A stretch of DNA of 64,000 nt from assembly GCF_965233615.1 (NCBI RefSeq), contig NZ_OZ247495.1; one strand, given 5' to 3'. This DNA comes from Pelagibius sp028280305 (GTDB lineage: Bacteria > Pseudomonadota > Alphaproteobacteria > Kiloniellales > Kiloniellaceae). The notes under the pieces were generated by a model. That model was not told the origin of the DNA, ran no database searches, and was given only the letters and a program-made list of their open reading frames with translations. Made by a program: the position numbers and the translations under genes. Below are positions 31,677-40,845 of this stretch, one piece after another; position 1 is the first letter of the stretch, and every line of letters begins with the position of its first letter.

Positions 31677-32345
31677 ATGCCGAAATTGGTTGCCGATGAT
31701 GTCGCCCGGCAATTGCGCCAGAGAATCGAGGCCGGTGAGTGGGCGGCCATGGGCCGCATGCCGCCTGAGCGGGAACTGGCGGAGGACTACGGGGTTGCCC
31801 GCAACACCATGCGCCGCGCGGTCTCTCTTCTCGAAGAAGACGGAATCGTCTCAAGACAGGTCGGGCGCGGCACCTTTCTGAGCCAACCCGACGCGAACTC
31901 CTTTGCGGGCATCATCGGACGCATAAAGGGCACCAGCCCGGCAGACTTGATGGAACTGCGTCTGCTGCTCGAACCCGCCGCCGCAGCGGCGGCCGCAACG
32001 ACGGCAAGCGACGCACAACTCGAAGCCATCGGGCTGGCGCACCGGAATGCCTGCCAGGCCGGGGACATGCCCGCTTTCGAGGACTGGGACGCGGTGTTTC
32101 ATCAAAAGATCTTTGACTGCACCCGCAACGAACTGCTGAGAGAAACCCACAATCTGCTACGGCTGCTGCGCAACCAACCTTTGTGGTTCGATATGAAAAA
32201 GCGGGCATTCTCGGAAGAGCGGATGAGGCACTACTGTGCGGAGCATGAAGCGCTTCTCGACGCCCTGATGCGCCGCGACCGCGAAGCAGCCAGAAACGCC
32301 ATGACCGCCCACCTGAAGACCGTTCAACGCAATCTGCTTGGATAG
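31677..32345 (+). CDS. GntR family regulator, FadR/FCD subfamily
   Basis: A 222-residue regulator. Winged helix at about 1-70 (VADDVARQLRQRIEAGEW, PPERELAEDYGVARNTMRRA, VSRQVGRGTFL) and an all-helical FCD domain at about 85-220 (DLMELRLLLEPAAAAAA, FHQKIFDCTRNELL, HEALLDALMRRDREAARNAM). The metal-ligand pattern of the FCD family can be read as Asp in WDAVFH, His in FHQKI and His in CAEHEALLDAL. The ATG at 31677 is chosen because the helix-turn-helix begins right after it. FCD proteins sense carboxylic acids. It is the likeliest repressor of the transport operon and of the adjacent TIM-barrel gene. Confidence 0.88.
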   Translation: MPKLVADDVARQLRQRIEAGEWAAMGRMPPERELAEDYGVARNTMRRAVSLLEEDGIVSRQVGRGTFLSQPDANSFAGIIGRIKGTSPADLMELRLLLEPAAAAAAATTASDAQLEAIGLAHRNACQAGDMPAFEDWDAVFHQKIFDCTRNELLRETHNLLRLLRNQPLWFDMKKRAFSEERMRHYCAEHEALLDALMRRDREAARNAMTAHLKTVQRNLLG

Positions 32346-32368
32346 CGCGGCCTTAGACCGGATCTGCT

Positions 32369-34165
32369 CTAGCCGCCCAGTCCGTATCTGCGGATCTTGT
32401 TGTAGAGGGTCTTTCGGGAGATACCCAGGGCCTCTGCCGCGCGGGTCCGGTTGTATCCGTGGCGCCACAGCGCATCGACGATCCGGTCTTTTTCCGTCCG
32501 GGTCGCAAGCGATTCGCCGCTGGTCTCAACCCCAGCGTTGTCCTGCCCCAGCGCGGAGACCAGCTCGCCGAGTTGCACCGGGCCGCCTTGCGTGCGCGCC
32601 GAGAGCGCTCCCAGCAGCGCGCGCAACTCTCCCTCGTTGCCGGGCCAAAGATGGGCTCGGAGGCGCTGCAGTGCGGCGGAGGTAAAGAAGGAGCGCTTGA
32701 TCTCCATCCCCAGACTCTGGAGCGCCTGGGCTTCGATGATCGCCAGCAGATCCTCGATGCGTTCGCGCAGCGGCGGAACACGGAGGGTCCAACCGGCGAA
32801 AACCGAGGCCAGATCCGGATCCAGCCCGATAGCGGCAAGGCTCTCAAGCCCGCCCCCTTCACCCGCTGCGGGCGTGTTGGAGATCAACACGACACGCGGC
32901 ACGACCGGCAGGGTGCGGCGCCCTTGCGGGGCACGAAACACGCCGTCCCGAAGGGCGCGGGCGAGCCGTCTTTGGGTCGCCGCCGGCAGCCGTTCGGGTG
33001 CATGGATCGCCAACAGCACGACGGAGGCATCGGCCAGGGCCGGCAGGTTGTTGCCGGCAGGGTCCCGCTGCCCGAACAGAAGAGCACCGGCGCGCGCCGG
33101 AAAGTCCTCGCCCGCCACATCGATATGGAGAATGTCCTGCCAGGCGGCCCTGTCTTTCCGGTTGCTGAGAGCCTTCAAGGCCGGACGTTCGGCAAGGCCC
33201 TTTTCCGCAAGCAGCAACACGGGATCGGCAGCGCCGGCGAGGCTGCGCAGTTTGCGCAGGAATCCAAGGTGCCGGCCTGAACGCCCCACGAAGCCAAACC
33301 GCCGCGACCAGGCGACAAGACGCGCACTCTCGCGATCAAGGGCCGCCCGCCGCTGGCTGGCATGACGGAAACGGTCGATCTGGTCGGCTACAGAGTCTTC
33401 CAGAGGCATGCGTTCGAACGTCGAGCCGCCGACATAGCCGTCAATCGGCGCTAAGCCGATAACCCGCCCCAGATCCTCGGCGGAGGCAATGGGGCCGCCC
33501 TCCAGAAAAAACCGGGTGCGGGGATGAATACGCTTGATCAGCCGTCCGATCTCCCGCGCCACCGTAGCCACTTCTTCAAGAGTGGCGCGGCTCTGGTGAC
33601 CCAAGACGCCACCTACGTTCCAGCCGAGATTGAGGCATACCATGTCGATTCCGGCGTCTGCAGCCAGACGCGCCTGCGTGCGTGTCGCGCAGTAGAAAAT
33701 CGACGTCAGCCCGGCATCCTGAACGGCGCGCAGCTGTTCGACTTCCCTTTCGATACCGCGACCGGCGCGCGCCAGTATCTGCTGCATCGGCCGGGAGTAG
33801 TGCATGCAACTGGGAAAGTTCACCGCACCGGCAAATCCGGCACTCTTGACCGACTGCGCCACCGCCGCCGGTTCGAAGGAAGCGCCCCAGACATTCACGC
33901 CCAGAAGGACCGGGATCTTGCATTGCGCAAGCAGTTCTTCCTGGGCAAACCGCTGGCTCAGCGGTCCGGCATCGAAGATCGGCAGCATGCAGGCAATGGA
34001 CGGGGCACCCATATTGCGCAGCCGCCCTGCGTTGATCGCGAGAAGGAAATCAGCGCCGCCACGTTCGGCGGCCAAGGCAGTGGTGCCGGAGCCGATGGCG
34101 GCCCCGATCAGAAACCTTGAATCAAACGGCAATGGGTGCCGCTCGGCGGTGACAGCTTCACGCAT
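32369..34165 (-). CDS. Fusion regulator: PEP-hydrolase-like TIM barrel + degenerate sigma-54-type AAA+ + Fis helix-turn-helix
   Basis: A 598-residue fusion. Residues about 12-275 are a TIM barrel related to the protein encoded at 23038-23883 (GAAIGSGTTALAAERGGADF, LLGVNVWG, VNFPSCMHYSRP, FFLEGGPIASAED, and the signature GGSTFERMP at 247-255). Residues about 310-540 follow the order of an NtrC-type AAA+ domain but the key motifs are lost: Walker A position reads AEKGLAER (320-327), LLFG (362-365) is followed by QRDPAG where GAFTGA should be, and Walker B reads ASVVLLAIHAPERLP. Residues 555-598 are a Fis-type helix-turn-helix (YNRTRAAEALGISRKTLYNKI). It probably binds DNA but cannot hydrolyse ATP or activate sigma-54 promoters. 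Confidence 0.85.
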   Translation of the reverse strand: MREAVTAERHPLPFDSRFLIGAAIGSGTTALAAERGGADFLLAINAGRLRNMGAPSIACMLPIFDAGPLSQRFAQEELLAQCKIPVLLGVNVWGASFEPAAVAQSVKSAGFAGAVNFPSCMHYSRPMQQILARAGRGIEREVEQLRAVQDAGLTSIFYCATRTQARLAADAGIDMVCLNLGWNVGGVLGHQSRATLEEVATVAREIGRLIKRIHPRTRFFLEGGPIASAEDLGRVIGLAPIDGYVGGSTFERMPLEDSVADQIDRFRHASQRRAALDRESARLVAWSRRFGFVGRSGRHLGFLRKLRSLAGAADPVLLLAEKGLAERPALKALSNRKDRAAWQDILHIDVAGEDFPARAGALLFGQRDPAGNNLPALADASVVLLAIHAPERLPAATQRRLARALRDGVFRAPQGRRTLPVVPRVVLISNTPAAGEGGGLESLAAIGLDPDLASVFAGWTLRVPPLRERIEDLLAIIEAQALQSLGMEIKRSFFTSAALQRLRAHLWPGNEGELRALLGALSARTQGGPVQLGELVSALGQDNAGVETSGESLATRTEKDRIVDALWRHGYNRTRAAEALGISRKTLYNKIRRYGLGG

Positions 34166-34250
34166 CGTCAGATCCCAACCCAGGCCTGCCGCCGCGTCAA
34201 GCCCGATGGACTGCTTTGTCTGCCAAACGCGCAGTCATGGTCCGCCGGCC

Positions 34251-34267
34251 TCCGGGCCTCGCCCGGA
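34251..34267 (-). terminator. GC-rich hairpin after the kinase/receiver operon
   Basis: TCCGGGC (34251-34257) and GCCCGGA (34261-34267) form a perfect 7-bp stem with a 3-base loop about 40 bp past the receiver stop codon on the minus strand. No T-run follows. It may end transcription of the two-component operon before the TIM-barrel regulator gene. Confidence 0.4.
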
Positions 34268-34307
34268 CGACAGCGAAAACCGGAAATTCACCGGGAACCG
34301 AATACGG

Positions 34308-34679
34308 TCAGGCGTCGCCGAGAAGGGTCCGAACGGAGGATTCGAAATCCGAGAAACTGAACGGCTTCTGCAGCACCTTGTCCGCACCCTCCGCTTTGGC
34401 ATGGGCCAGCGACTTGCTGTCATCGTCGGACTGACCACCGGAGATGGCGATGATCGGAATCCCGCCGTAACAGCGGCGTAGCTCGTTAATCGTTTGGATC
34501 CCATCCATGTTCGGCATCATGATGTCCGTCACGATGAGATCCGGCTTTTTCCTCGCAGCCAAGCGCATGGCCTCGACGCCGTCCTTGGCTTCGATAACCG
34601 AGCAATCCATTTCCTCGAGCATGTCAGAGAGGATCAAACGAAGGGCGCCGTTGTCGTCGATAAGCATTACCTTGGTCAT
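34308..34679 (-). CDS. Single-domain response regulator (CheY-like receiver)
   Basis: A 123-residue stand-alone receiver. The acidic pair is in MLIDDNG, the phosphorylated Asp52 in IVTDIMMP, the conserved Ser in IIAISGG, and the Lys-Pro in VLQKPFSF. There is no output domain. It lies 18 bp after the hybrid kinase gene, in the same direction, so it is probably its phospho-acceptor or a sink in a phosphorelay. Confidence 0.93.
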   Translation of the reverse strand: MTKVMLIDDNGALRLILSDMLEEMDCSVIEAKDGVEAMRLAARKKPDLIVTDIMMPNMDGIQTINELRRCYGGIPIIAISGGQSDDDSKSLAHAKAEGADKVLQKPFSFSDFESSVRTLLGDA

Positions 34680-34697
34680 CTCACCCGCTCCAATCGC

Positions 34698-37211
34698 CTA
34701 TTGTCCAACCCGGCCCACCTGGGTGGGGATTGATTCCATGTCTTGCGCGGGCCCGTCGCCCTGATCCAATGCCATGCTAAGGGCGCGTGCCAGATCGTCT
34801 CTTCCGTAGGGTTTGGTCAGAAGGATCTGCCCGGAATCCGTCAGCGCGTCCTGTATCATCGACGCCTCGGCAAAGCCCGAGGTGTAGAGCAGCTTCAACC
34901 GAGGCGCCTTCAGCAAGGCCTGCTTCGCCAGTTCAATACCGGACATGCCGCCGGCCATAACGATGTCGGTGAACAGCAGATCAATGTCCGCGTGGCACTG
35001 AAGCAGGTCCAAAGCCTCCGCGCCGCTCTTTGCCTCAACGATCGCACAGCCGAGTTCCAAAAGTTGCGCGGAAGCGACCGCACGAACATCGGCGCGGTCC
35101 TCAACCACCAGCACCTTTGCCGCCTTGAAAGATCCTCTGGATGGCGGCAGCTCAAAGACTGCCTTCGCCCGGCAGTCACCCTTGTCGCGCGGAAGGTAGA
35201 GCCGCACGGTTGTGCCGGCTCCCACTTCACTGATGACGTCAAGATAACCACCGGACTGCTTTGCAAAACCATAGACCATGCTGAGCCCAAGGCCGGTCCC
35301 CTTGCCGACTTCCTTGGTTGTAAAGAAAGGCTCGAAGACCTGCCGGGCCACCTCGGGAGACATACCGCAACCGTTGTCGCTTACCGAGATGACAATGTGT
35401 TCACCCGCGACCGCCTCAGGGCTTGAAACCGCGTCGGCCTCGCCGACAACCGTGAGAGCGGATTCTATGGTGAGCTTCCCACCGTCAGGCATCGCATCGC
35501 GTGCGTTAACCGCAAGGTTAAGGATGGCAGTTTTAAGCTGGCTCGGATCTATGTTGGTGCGCAGGCATTCTTCCGAAAGCGAGAGCCGAAGCTCAACGAC
35601 CTCGCCGAGCGTTCTCTTCAACAGTTCTTCCATATCCCGGATCAGATCATTCGCCAGGACCACTTCCGCCTGCAGGACCTGACGGCGCGAGAAGGCCAGC
35701 AGCCGCTTGGTAAGTTCAGCACCACTTTGAGCGGCATCGATAGCGGCGGAAACCCTTCTCTGCGCTTTTTCGTTGGCCTCAATCGAGCGTCCCAGGAGCT
35801 CCAGGTTGCCAAGAACAACGGCGAGAAGGTTGTTGAAGTCGTGCGCCAGACCGCCGGTCAATTGACCGACGGCTTCCATTTTCTGCGATTGAACGAGCTG
35901 GTTTTCGAGAGTCTTTTGCTCGGTAACGTCGACCATCGAGGCGACCGCACCCAGCTTGTTGCCCTCGCTGTCATAGAACGGACATGCGTTGGCGATGATT
36001 TGTCGCGGCGGCTGATCACGCGGGGCAATCACCATCTCAGCGCCGCGGACGACATTGCCCTCGATGGCCCGAAAGAGAGGAATCTCCTCTTGCTCAAGAG
36101 GCACCTTGCCATCGGCCCGGTAGAGATCATAGTACTCGGCCCAACGGTCCGGCGTAATCGGCCTCTCTGCGATGCCGTGAAAGCGGCGTGCGGCCTGATT
36201 GAAAAGCGATAGGCGGCCCTCTGCATCGCAGGCGACAATACCCTCTTGGATGCTATCGAGCACAGCAGCCAAAAAGTCTTTGTTCTGCTTCAGCTGCAGT
36301 TCAACCTGCTTCTGCTCGGTAATGTCCTCACTGAACGCGAGCACGCCGCCGAGTTCTCCGGAATCGTCCCACCAGGGATGCAACTCCCAGCGGCGCCAAC
36401 GGATATCGCCGCCGTGTTTGATCGATTGCTCCGCACAGGTAACGACCTCGCCTGAAAGACAGCGATCGAAAGAGTCCCCGGAACCCATGGCCGCACCGGG
36501 GGCCACTTGGTCATAGTGCTGGCCCAGCAGCGACGTATCGGTCAGTTGGTGGTCGCTGCGCCACCGCTCGCTGGCAGAAAGAAAACGGCCGCTGATATCG
36601 AGCATGGCGACACCGAAAGGCGCATGCTGGACAAAGCTGTCCAGCTTTTGCGCAGTTGCCTTGAGCTTGCCTTCCGCCTCCAGCCGCGCTTCGATCTCGT
36701 CGGCAAAACCGCCCGCCGCCGCACGCATCTCCAACTCGTCGATCGTGATCGCTGCGAAGTCCCTGAGACAAGCCTGGTCTTCGGCATTGAGACCGTCCCG
36801 CGGCTTCGTATCGATCACGCAGAGCGTGCCGATCCTGGTTCCGTCCGGTGCCACCAGAGGCGCACCAGCATAGAACCGTATGCCCGGTTCGCCGGTTACC
36901 AGAGGATTATCGGCAAACACGGAACTCAGGCGGGTATCGGGAACAACAAGCACGTCGTCGTGCAGAATGGTATGGGCGCAAAATGCGATGTCCCGGTCCG
37001 TCTCCTCGGCCGCAAGGCCACACTTCGCCTTGAACCACTGCCGCCTTTCATCAACCAACGATATCAAGGCAATGGGCGTACGGAACTGACGCGCCGCCAG
37101 CCTTGCAATACGATCGAAGCAGGGCTCGGCTGGCGTATCCAGAATCGCATAGCGCCGCAGGGTTTCCAGGCGGCGCGCTTCATCGTTCGGCAAAGGGGCA
37201 ACAGCAGGCAT
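34698..37211 (-). CDS. Hybrid sensor histidine kinase (GAF-PAS-PAS-HisKA-HATPase-REC)
   Basis: An 837-residue hybrid kinase without transmembrane segments. A GAF domain comes first (YAILDTPAEPCFDRIARLAA, FCAHTILHDDVLVVPDTRL), then two PAS domains (FVQHAPFGVAMLDISGRFL; LDSIQEGIVACDAEGRLSL). His457 in GLAHDFNNLLA is the phosphorylated residue. The ATPase has NLAVNARDAMPDGG, DNGCGM and GKGTGLGLSMVYG. The C-terminal receiver has Asp749 in LLFTDIVM. The start at 37211 is chosen since family homology begins there after AAGAGAG; an upstream ATG at 37301 adds 30 unrelated residues. GAF domains of this FCAH type often bind bilins or sense small ligands; the signal is unknown. Confidence 0.9.
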   Translation of the reverse strand: MPAVAPLPNDEARRLETLRRYAILDTPAEPCFDRIARLAARQFRTPIALISLVDERRQWFKAKCGLAAEETDRDIAFCAHTILHDDVLVVPDTRLSSVFADNPLVTGEPGIRFYAGAPLVAPDGTRIGTLCVIDTKPRDGLNAEDQACLRDFAAITIDELEMRAAAGGFADEIEARLEAEGKLKATAQKLDSFVQHAPFGVAMLDISGRFLSASERWRSDHQLTDTSLLGQHYDQVAPGAAMGSGDSFDRCLSGEVVTCAEQSIKHGGDIRWRRWELHPWWDDSGELGGVLAFSEDITEQKQVELQLKQNKDFLAAVLDSIQEGIVACDAEGRLSLFNQAARRFHGIAERPITPDRWAEYYDLYRADGKVPLEQEEIPLFRAIEGNVVRGAEMVIAPRDQPPRQIIANACPFYDSEGNKLGAVASMVDVTEQKTLENQLVQSQKMEAVGQLTGGLAHDFNNLLAVVLGNLELLGRSIEANEKAQRRVSAAIDAAQSGAELTKRLLAFSRRQVLQAEVVLANDLIRDMEELLKRTLGEVVELRLSLSEECLRTNIDPSQLKTAILNLAVNARDAMPDGGKLTIESALTVVGEADAVSSPEAVAGEHIVISVSDNGCGMSPEVARQVFEPFFTTKEVGKGTGLGLSMVYGFAKQSGGYLDVISEVGAGTTVRLYLPRDKGDCRAKAVFELPPSRGSFKAAKVLVVEDRADVRAVASAQLLELGCAIVEAKSGAEALDLLQCHADIDLLFTDIVMAGGMSGIELAKQALLKAPRLKLLYTSGFAEASMIQDALTDSGQILLTKPYGRDDLARALSMALDQGDGPAQDMESIPTQVGRVGQ

Positions 37212-37316
37212 CGACGCTCTCTTGATCACAACAAAAAGCACCTCCCGATCCGAGGCGCTGGGACGCGCAAGCACAGCGACCAAAAGTCGTTGAATCGCCA
37301 ACCTTTACAACCTTAT

Positions 37317-37337
37317 CGAATCAATACTAACGATTCG
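37317..37337. promoter_or_regulatory. Inverted repeat upstream of the hybrid kinase gene
   Basis: CGAATC (37317-37322) and GATTCG (37332-37337) pair with a 9-base spacer in the AT-richer stretch about 105 bp before the kinase start. It may be an operator; no matching regulator can be named. Confidence 0.25.
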
Positions 37338-37479
37338 CTTATTTCGTCAGTTTCGCCGGCCACTTGCCCGTCAAAAGACCATCGGGAAATTCGCCTCAGA
37401 GAAATCGAAGGCTTAGCGAAGCGGGTGGCTGTGATGTCGCGCAGCATCACCACGAAACCGGACGGCGAAACGATCTGCT

Positions 37480-39768
37480 TCAGGAAACGATCGAAGCTGC
37501 CTGGCGCCTGTGGCCTGTGAAACGCCAATCGCCGAAGTCATCCGCCCGCATCGGCCTGCTGAAGAGAAAACCCTGCGCTTCTTCACAGCTTTCCGCCCGC
37601 AGGAAGGCCAACTGTTCTTCCGTTTCGACCCCCTCGCCGATCACCCTGAGGCCCAACTTGCGACCCAGGGTGATCGTCGTCGAGACAATCGCCGCACAGT
37701 CTTCATCCGTTTCGATGTTTTCGATGAAAGACCGATCGATCTTGATCTGCTCGAACGGAAACTCCTTCAGCAAGGCAAGAGATGCAAATCCGGTTCCGAA
37801 GTCGTCGAGCGCGAGACCGATGCCAAGAGCGTTCAAGGCGCCAAGCGTTTCCTTTGCAAGGCTGAGGTTCTGCAGCACCCCGCTTTCAGTCACTTCCATC
37901 ACCAAGGATTCCGGCTTGACTCCGGTTTCTTCGAGCATGGCCTGAACACTGCCGGCAAAGCCTGCCCGTTTGAGCTGAACCATCGAGACATTGACGGACA
38001 GGCGAAGATCGGGAAAGCCGGACTCCTGCCAGACGCACAACTGACGGCAGGCTTCACCGAATACCCAATCGCCAATCGGTACAATCAGACCGGAACTCTC
38101 GGCCAGGGGAATGAACTCGCTCGGATCGAGAAAACCTTTGGAAGCGGAGTCCCAACGCAGCAATGCTTCGACGCCGATTGTATCGCCTGTCGCGAGATTA
38201 ACTTGCGGCTGATACATAAGACGCAACTCGTTGCGCTGCGCGGCCTGACGCAGAGCGGGTTCAAGTTCCCGCCGGCGTTGCAGTCTCTCGAGAATGTTGT
38301 GGTCGAAAAACTCATAACCACCGCGGCTGATCTCCTTGCTGCGGTAAAGCGCCATATCGGCTTTTTTCAGAAGATCTTCCGGTGAGTCCGCATCGGCCGG
38401 ATAGACGGCGATGCCGATGCTCGCGCCGGTAAAAGCGGTTTCGCCGTTGATGGAAAATGGTTCGGCAAGCCGGTCGAGAATTGTCTGTGCGGGCACCGAC
38501 ACCTGGTCGGATGACTCCAGGTGATTCAGGATCACCACAAACTCGTCGCCGCCCAGACGGGCAATGCTGTCCGATGCCCGCACGGCGGACTTGAGGCGCT
38601 CGGCAACGATGGTCAGGAGCTTGTCGCCGAAAGGGTGCCCCAAGCTGTCGTTAATGCTCTTGAAGTCGTCCAGGTCAAGGCACAGCAGACCGACGGAACG
38701 GCCGATGCGGTTGGCGCTCGCCAGGGCCTGGGTGAGGTGTTCGCTCAGGGAGTTTCGGTTCAACAGGCCGGTCAGGGGATCCTGCCGGGCGAGTTCTCTC
38801 GTCGAAGCCTCGATGCGGCGGCGCTCGGTAATATCGACCGCCGTGATGAGGAGGCCGGCGGAGCCGCCGTTATCGACCAAAAGCGGAGAGCCGGAGAGGA
38901 CCAACTGCTTCACATCTCCGCTCCGGCGCCCGACAACCGCGGCCTCGAAAGCCGTCGCAATGCCCCGAAACCACTTCGCCAGCTCGCCCGCCGCGCTATC
39001 GCGGGCCGCCCCGTCAAAGTAAGAGAGGAAATCGGCGGGGCCATCGCTTTCCTCCTGTGAAATCTCCAGCAGACTCGCCATGGCCTGATTCATATGCCGG
39101 CTGATGCCCTCAGGCGAGACATGCCAGATACAGACTTGCCCCTGTTCGGTTAGCGCATGCGGTTGAATGTCTCCCTTGGCCGTCTTGTCCGCGTCCGGCA
39201 CAAGGAAAGCGACCTCTTCGTGCCCTTCAGACTGCGCCAGATGCTCTGCCAACAGGATCATGTTGTTGGTCTGGGCTCCCAACTGCGCTTGAGCGGAGCT
39301 TAGCTCATCGTTCCGGCGCACCAGTTCGGCTTCACTGCGACGCAGTTTCAGCGCGACCTTTTGGCGCTCGACCGAGTAGCGGATCGAACGCTCAAGGGGC
39401 GCCCTCTGCAGGTCACCCTTCGATATGATGTCCGATGCACCCGCAGCCATGGCCTTCAGGTCGACGGACTCTTCGAGATGTCCGATAAACAAGATGGTGG
39501 CGAGGCCGGGCGCTTCGCGGCAGGCAACTTCGATCAGATCGACGCCGGAACCGTCGGGCAGGCAGTAATCGATCAGGGCGACATCGAAATCCTGTGCGCG
39601 AATGAGATCAAGAGCCTGCTTGCAGGAGGTCGCTTGAACGAGCGTGTAGTCGTCCCCGTAAACATCGTTGAGCAACCCGATCACAAGAAGCGCATCGCTG
39701 CGGTCGTCTTCGACGAGCAGAACCCTCAGTTCCAGACCGCCCAGAGCGTTCTGAAGCCTGCCGCTCAT
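37480..39768 (-). CDS. Response regulator with PAS, GGDEF and EAL domains (c-di-GMP turnover)
   Basis: A 762-residue cytoplasmic protein. The N-terminal receiver has LLVEDDRSDALLV and the phosphorylation site VALIDYCLPDGSG. A PAS-like section follows (about 195-320). The diguanylate cyclase has GGDEF intact at 405-409, and the phosphodiesterase has EAL at 534-536, with LDDFGTGFASL and KIDRSFIENIETD supporting an active EAL site. Both activities look possible. The start at 39768 (MSGRLQNALGG) is picked because receiver homology begins just after it; an in-frame ATG at 39957 gives 63 extra residues without homology. No clear ribosome binding site precedes 39768. It may receive phosphate from the neighbouring kinase and adjust adhesion, which would fit the giant RTX protein nearby. 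Confidence 0.88.
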   Translation of the reverse strand: MSGRLQNALGGLELRVLLVEDDRSDALLVIGLLNDVYGDDYTLVQATSCKQALDLIRAQDFDVALIDYCLPDGSGVDLIEVACREAPGLATILFIGHLEESVDLKAMAAGASDIISKGDLQRAPLERSIRYSVERQKVALKLRRSEAELVRRNDELSSAQAQLGAQTNNMILLAEHLAQSEGHEEVAFLVPDADKTAKGDIQPHALTEQGQVCIWHVSPEGISRHMNQAMASLLEISQEESDGPADFLSYFDGAARDSAAGELAKWFRGIATAFEAAVVGRRSGDVKQLVLSGSPLLVDNGGSAGLLITAVDITERRRIEASTRELARQDPLTGLLNRNSLSEHLTQALASANRIGRSVGLLCLDLDDFKSINDSLGHPFGDKLLTIVAERLKSAVRASDSIARLGGDEFVVILNHLESSDQVSVPAQTILDRLAEPFSINGETAFTGASIGIAVYPADADSPEDLLKKADMALYRSKEISRGGYEFFDHNILERLQRRRELEPALRQAAQRNELRLMYQPQVNLATGDTIGVEALLRWDSASKGFLDPSEFIPLAESSGLIVPIGDWVFGEACRQLCVWQESGFPDLRLSVNVSMVQLKRAGFAGSVQAMLEETGVKPESLVMEVTESGVLQNLSLAKETLGALNALGIGLALDDFGTGFASLALLKEFPFEQIKIDRSFIENIETDEDCAAIVSTTITLGRKLGLRVIGEGVETEEQLAFLRAESCEEAQGFLFSRPMRADDFGDWRFTGHRRQAASIVS

Positions 39769-40254
39769 CTTAATGCCCGGAATTGCCAATTCTTGGCACC
39801 TCTTCACTCTGTTGCTGAACTCTAGAAGTTCCAGCCGTGAGTCTCGGGAAGCCTGCAGTTCACGCCACAGGGGGCAGCCGATAAAACCATAAAGTGTATT
39901 TGTCTCTGTTCCCCCAAACCCAACATGCCACACAAAAATGACCGACAAATTAATCAAAACAGCAAAGCCACTGCCGAGACCATCGCATTGCGGGCCCTGC
40001 CTTCGGGACTGGCGAAACCTGGTTTGGCGCCGGGCGCCGGATAGGTGCTTCGGTTGCCTGCAGAAGGCGACGCCAACTGGGCCTCTCGGCGGCAGAACCG
40101 GCGATCGTTAAGATCCATCTACCTGCACGGCAGTCTCACATCGCAAAAGGGCATCCTCGGTTTAATTTCCGCTGCCTTTAGCGAAGCTTAACGCAAGCCC
40201 GCTAAACTGATCAGATCGCAGGGACACCTGCGCTGCAAAACTTGCGAGGACGTC
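39769..40254. other. Intergenic region with two short inverted repeats
   Basis: This 486-bp gap lies between the divergent GGDEF-EAL and MarR genes. TGCCAA (39784-39789) and TTGGCA (39793-39798) form a perfect inverted repeat just upstream of the GGDEF-EAL start, in its leader. GGCGCC repeats at 40026-40031 and 40033-40038. Otherwise I see no convincing gene, RNA or terminator. It should hold both promoters. Confidence 0.5.
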
Positions 40255-40722
40255 GTGCAAACGGAATTTCTTGATCTCATCGGCTTGGTCGAGCGGCTGC
40301 ATCGACAATGCCTTGAGATGATCAAGGCCGATCTGGAAAGCCAGGGCACCCGGGACCTGAGTAATGTTCAGGCCCTGATCCTGTTCAATATCGGCGAAGA
40401 AGAGCTGTCGATGGGTGAACTGACGAACCGCGGCTATTACCTCGGCTCGAACGTCTCCTATAACATCAAGAAGATGATCGAGAACGGCTACATGACCCAG
40501 CACCGGTCACCACACGACAGGCGATCCTTCTACGTGCGCGCAACCGACAAAGGCCTTGCGGTCTATGCCCGCATCTCCACGCTGTTTGACGAACACACGG
40601 CGCAGCTGGAGCAAGGTCAGCTCGACGAAGCGGGGCTGGATGCGGCCAACGAGACCCTGCGCCTGGTTCAAAGTTTCTGGTCCGCCGCCAGCATTCCATC
40701 CAGAGCCCTGGCCTCCGCCTAG
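40255..40722 (+). CDS. MarR family winged-helix regulator (LdtR-like)
   Basis: A 155-residue MarR-type protein starting at GTG 40255, six bases after GAGG. The DNA-binding part reads LTNRGYYLGSNVSYNIKKMIENGYM with the wing RSPHDRRSFYVRATDKG. The long dimerisation helices flank it. NVQALILFNIGEEELSMGEL (positions about 38-57) resembles my recollection of the alphaproteobacterial LdtR group, which controls L,D-transpeptidase and stress genes. That subgroup call is from memory and is less certain than the family call. The promoter would lie in the 486-bp gap upstream. Confidence 0.85.
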   Translation: MQTEFLDLIGLVERLHRQCLEMIKADLESQGTRDLSNVQALILFNIGEEELSMGELTNRGYYLGSNVSYNIKKMIENGYMTQHRSPHDRRSFYVRATDKGLAVYARISTLFDEHTAQLEQGQLDEAGLDAANETLRLVQSFWSAASIPSRALASA

Positions 40723-40780
40723 CCGGATCAAGCCGCCCGGAACCACCACGGCCCGCCCTTTGGCATGAACCGGTATCATC

Positions 40781-40810
40781 GAGATGCCGGACAGGGAGAT
40801 GCCGGACAGG
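40781..40810. repeat. 15-bp perfect tandem duplication
   Basis: GAGATGCCGGACAGG is present twice back to back (40781-40795 and 40796-40810), between the convergent marR and SulP genes and 36 bp from the SulP stop. It looks like a replication-slippage duplication. No function is suggested. Confidence 0.85.
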
Positions 40811-40845
40811 TCGTTTTCTCTCCGGAGCCGACAAGGGGTCTTCGC

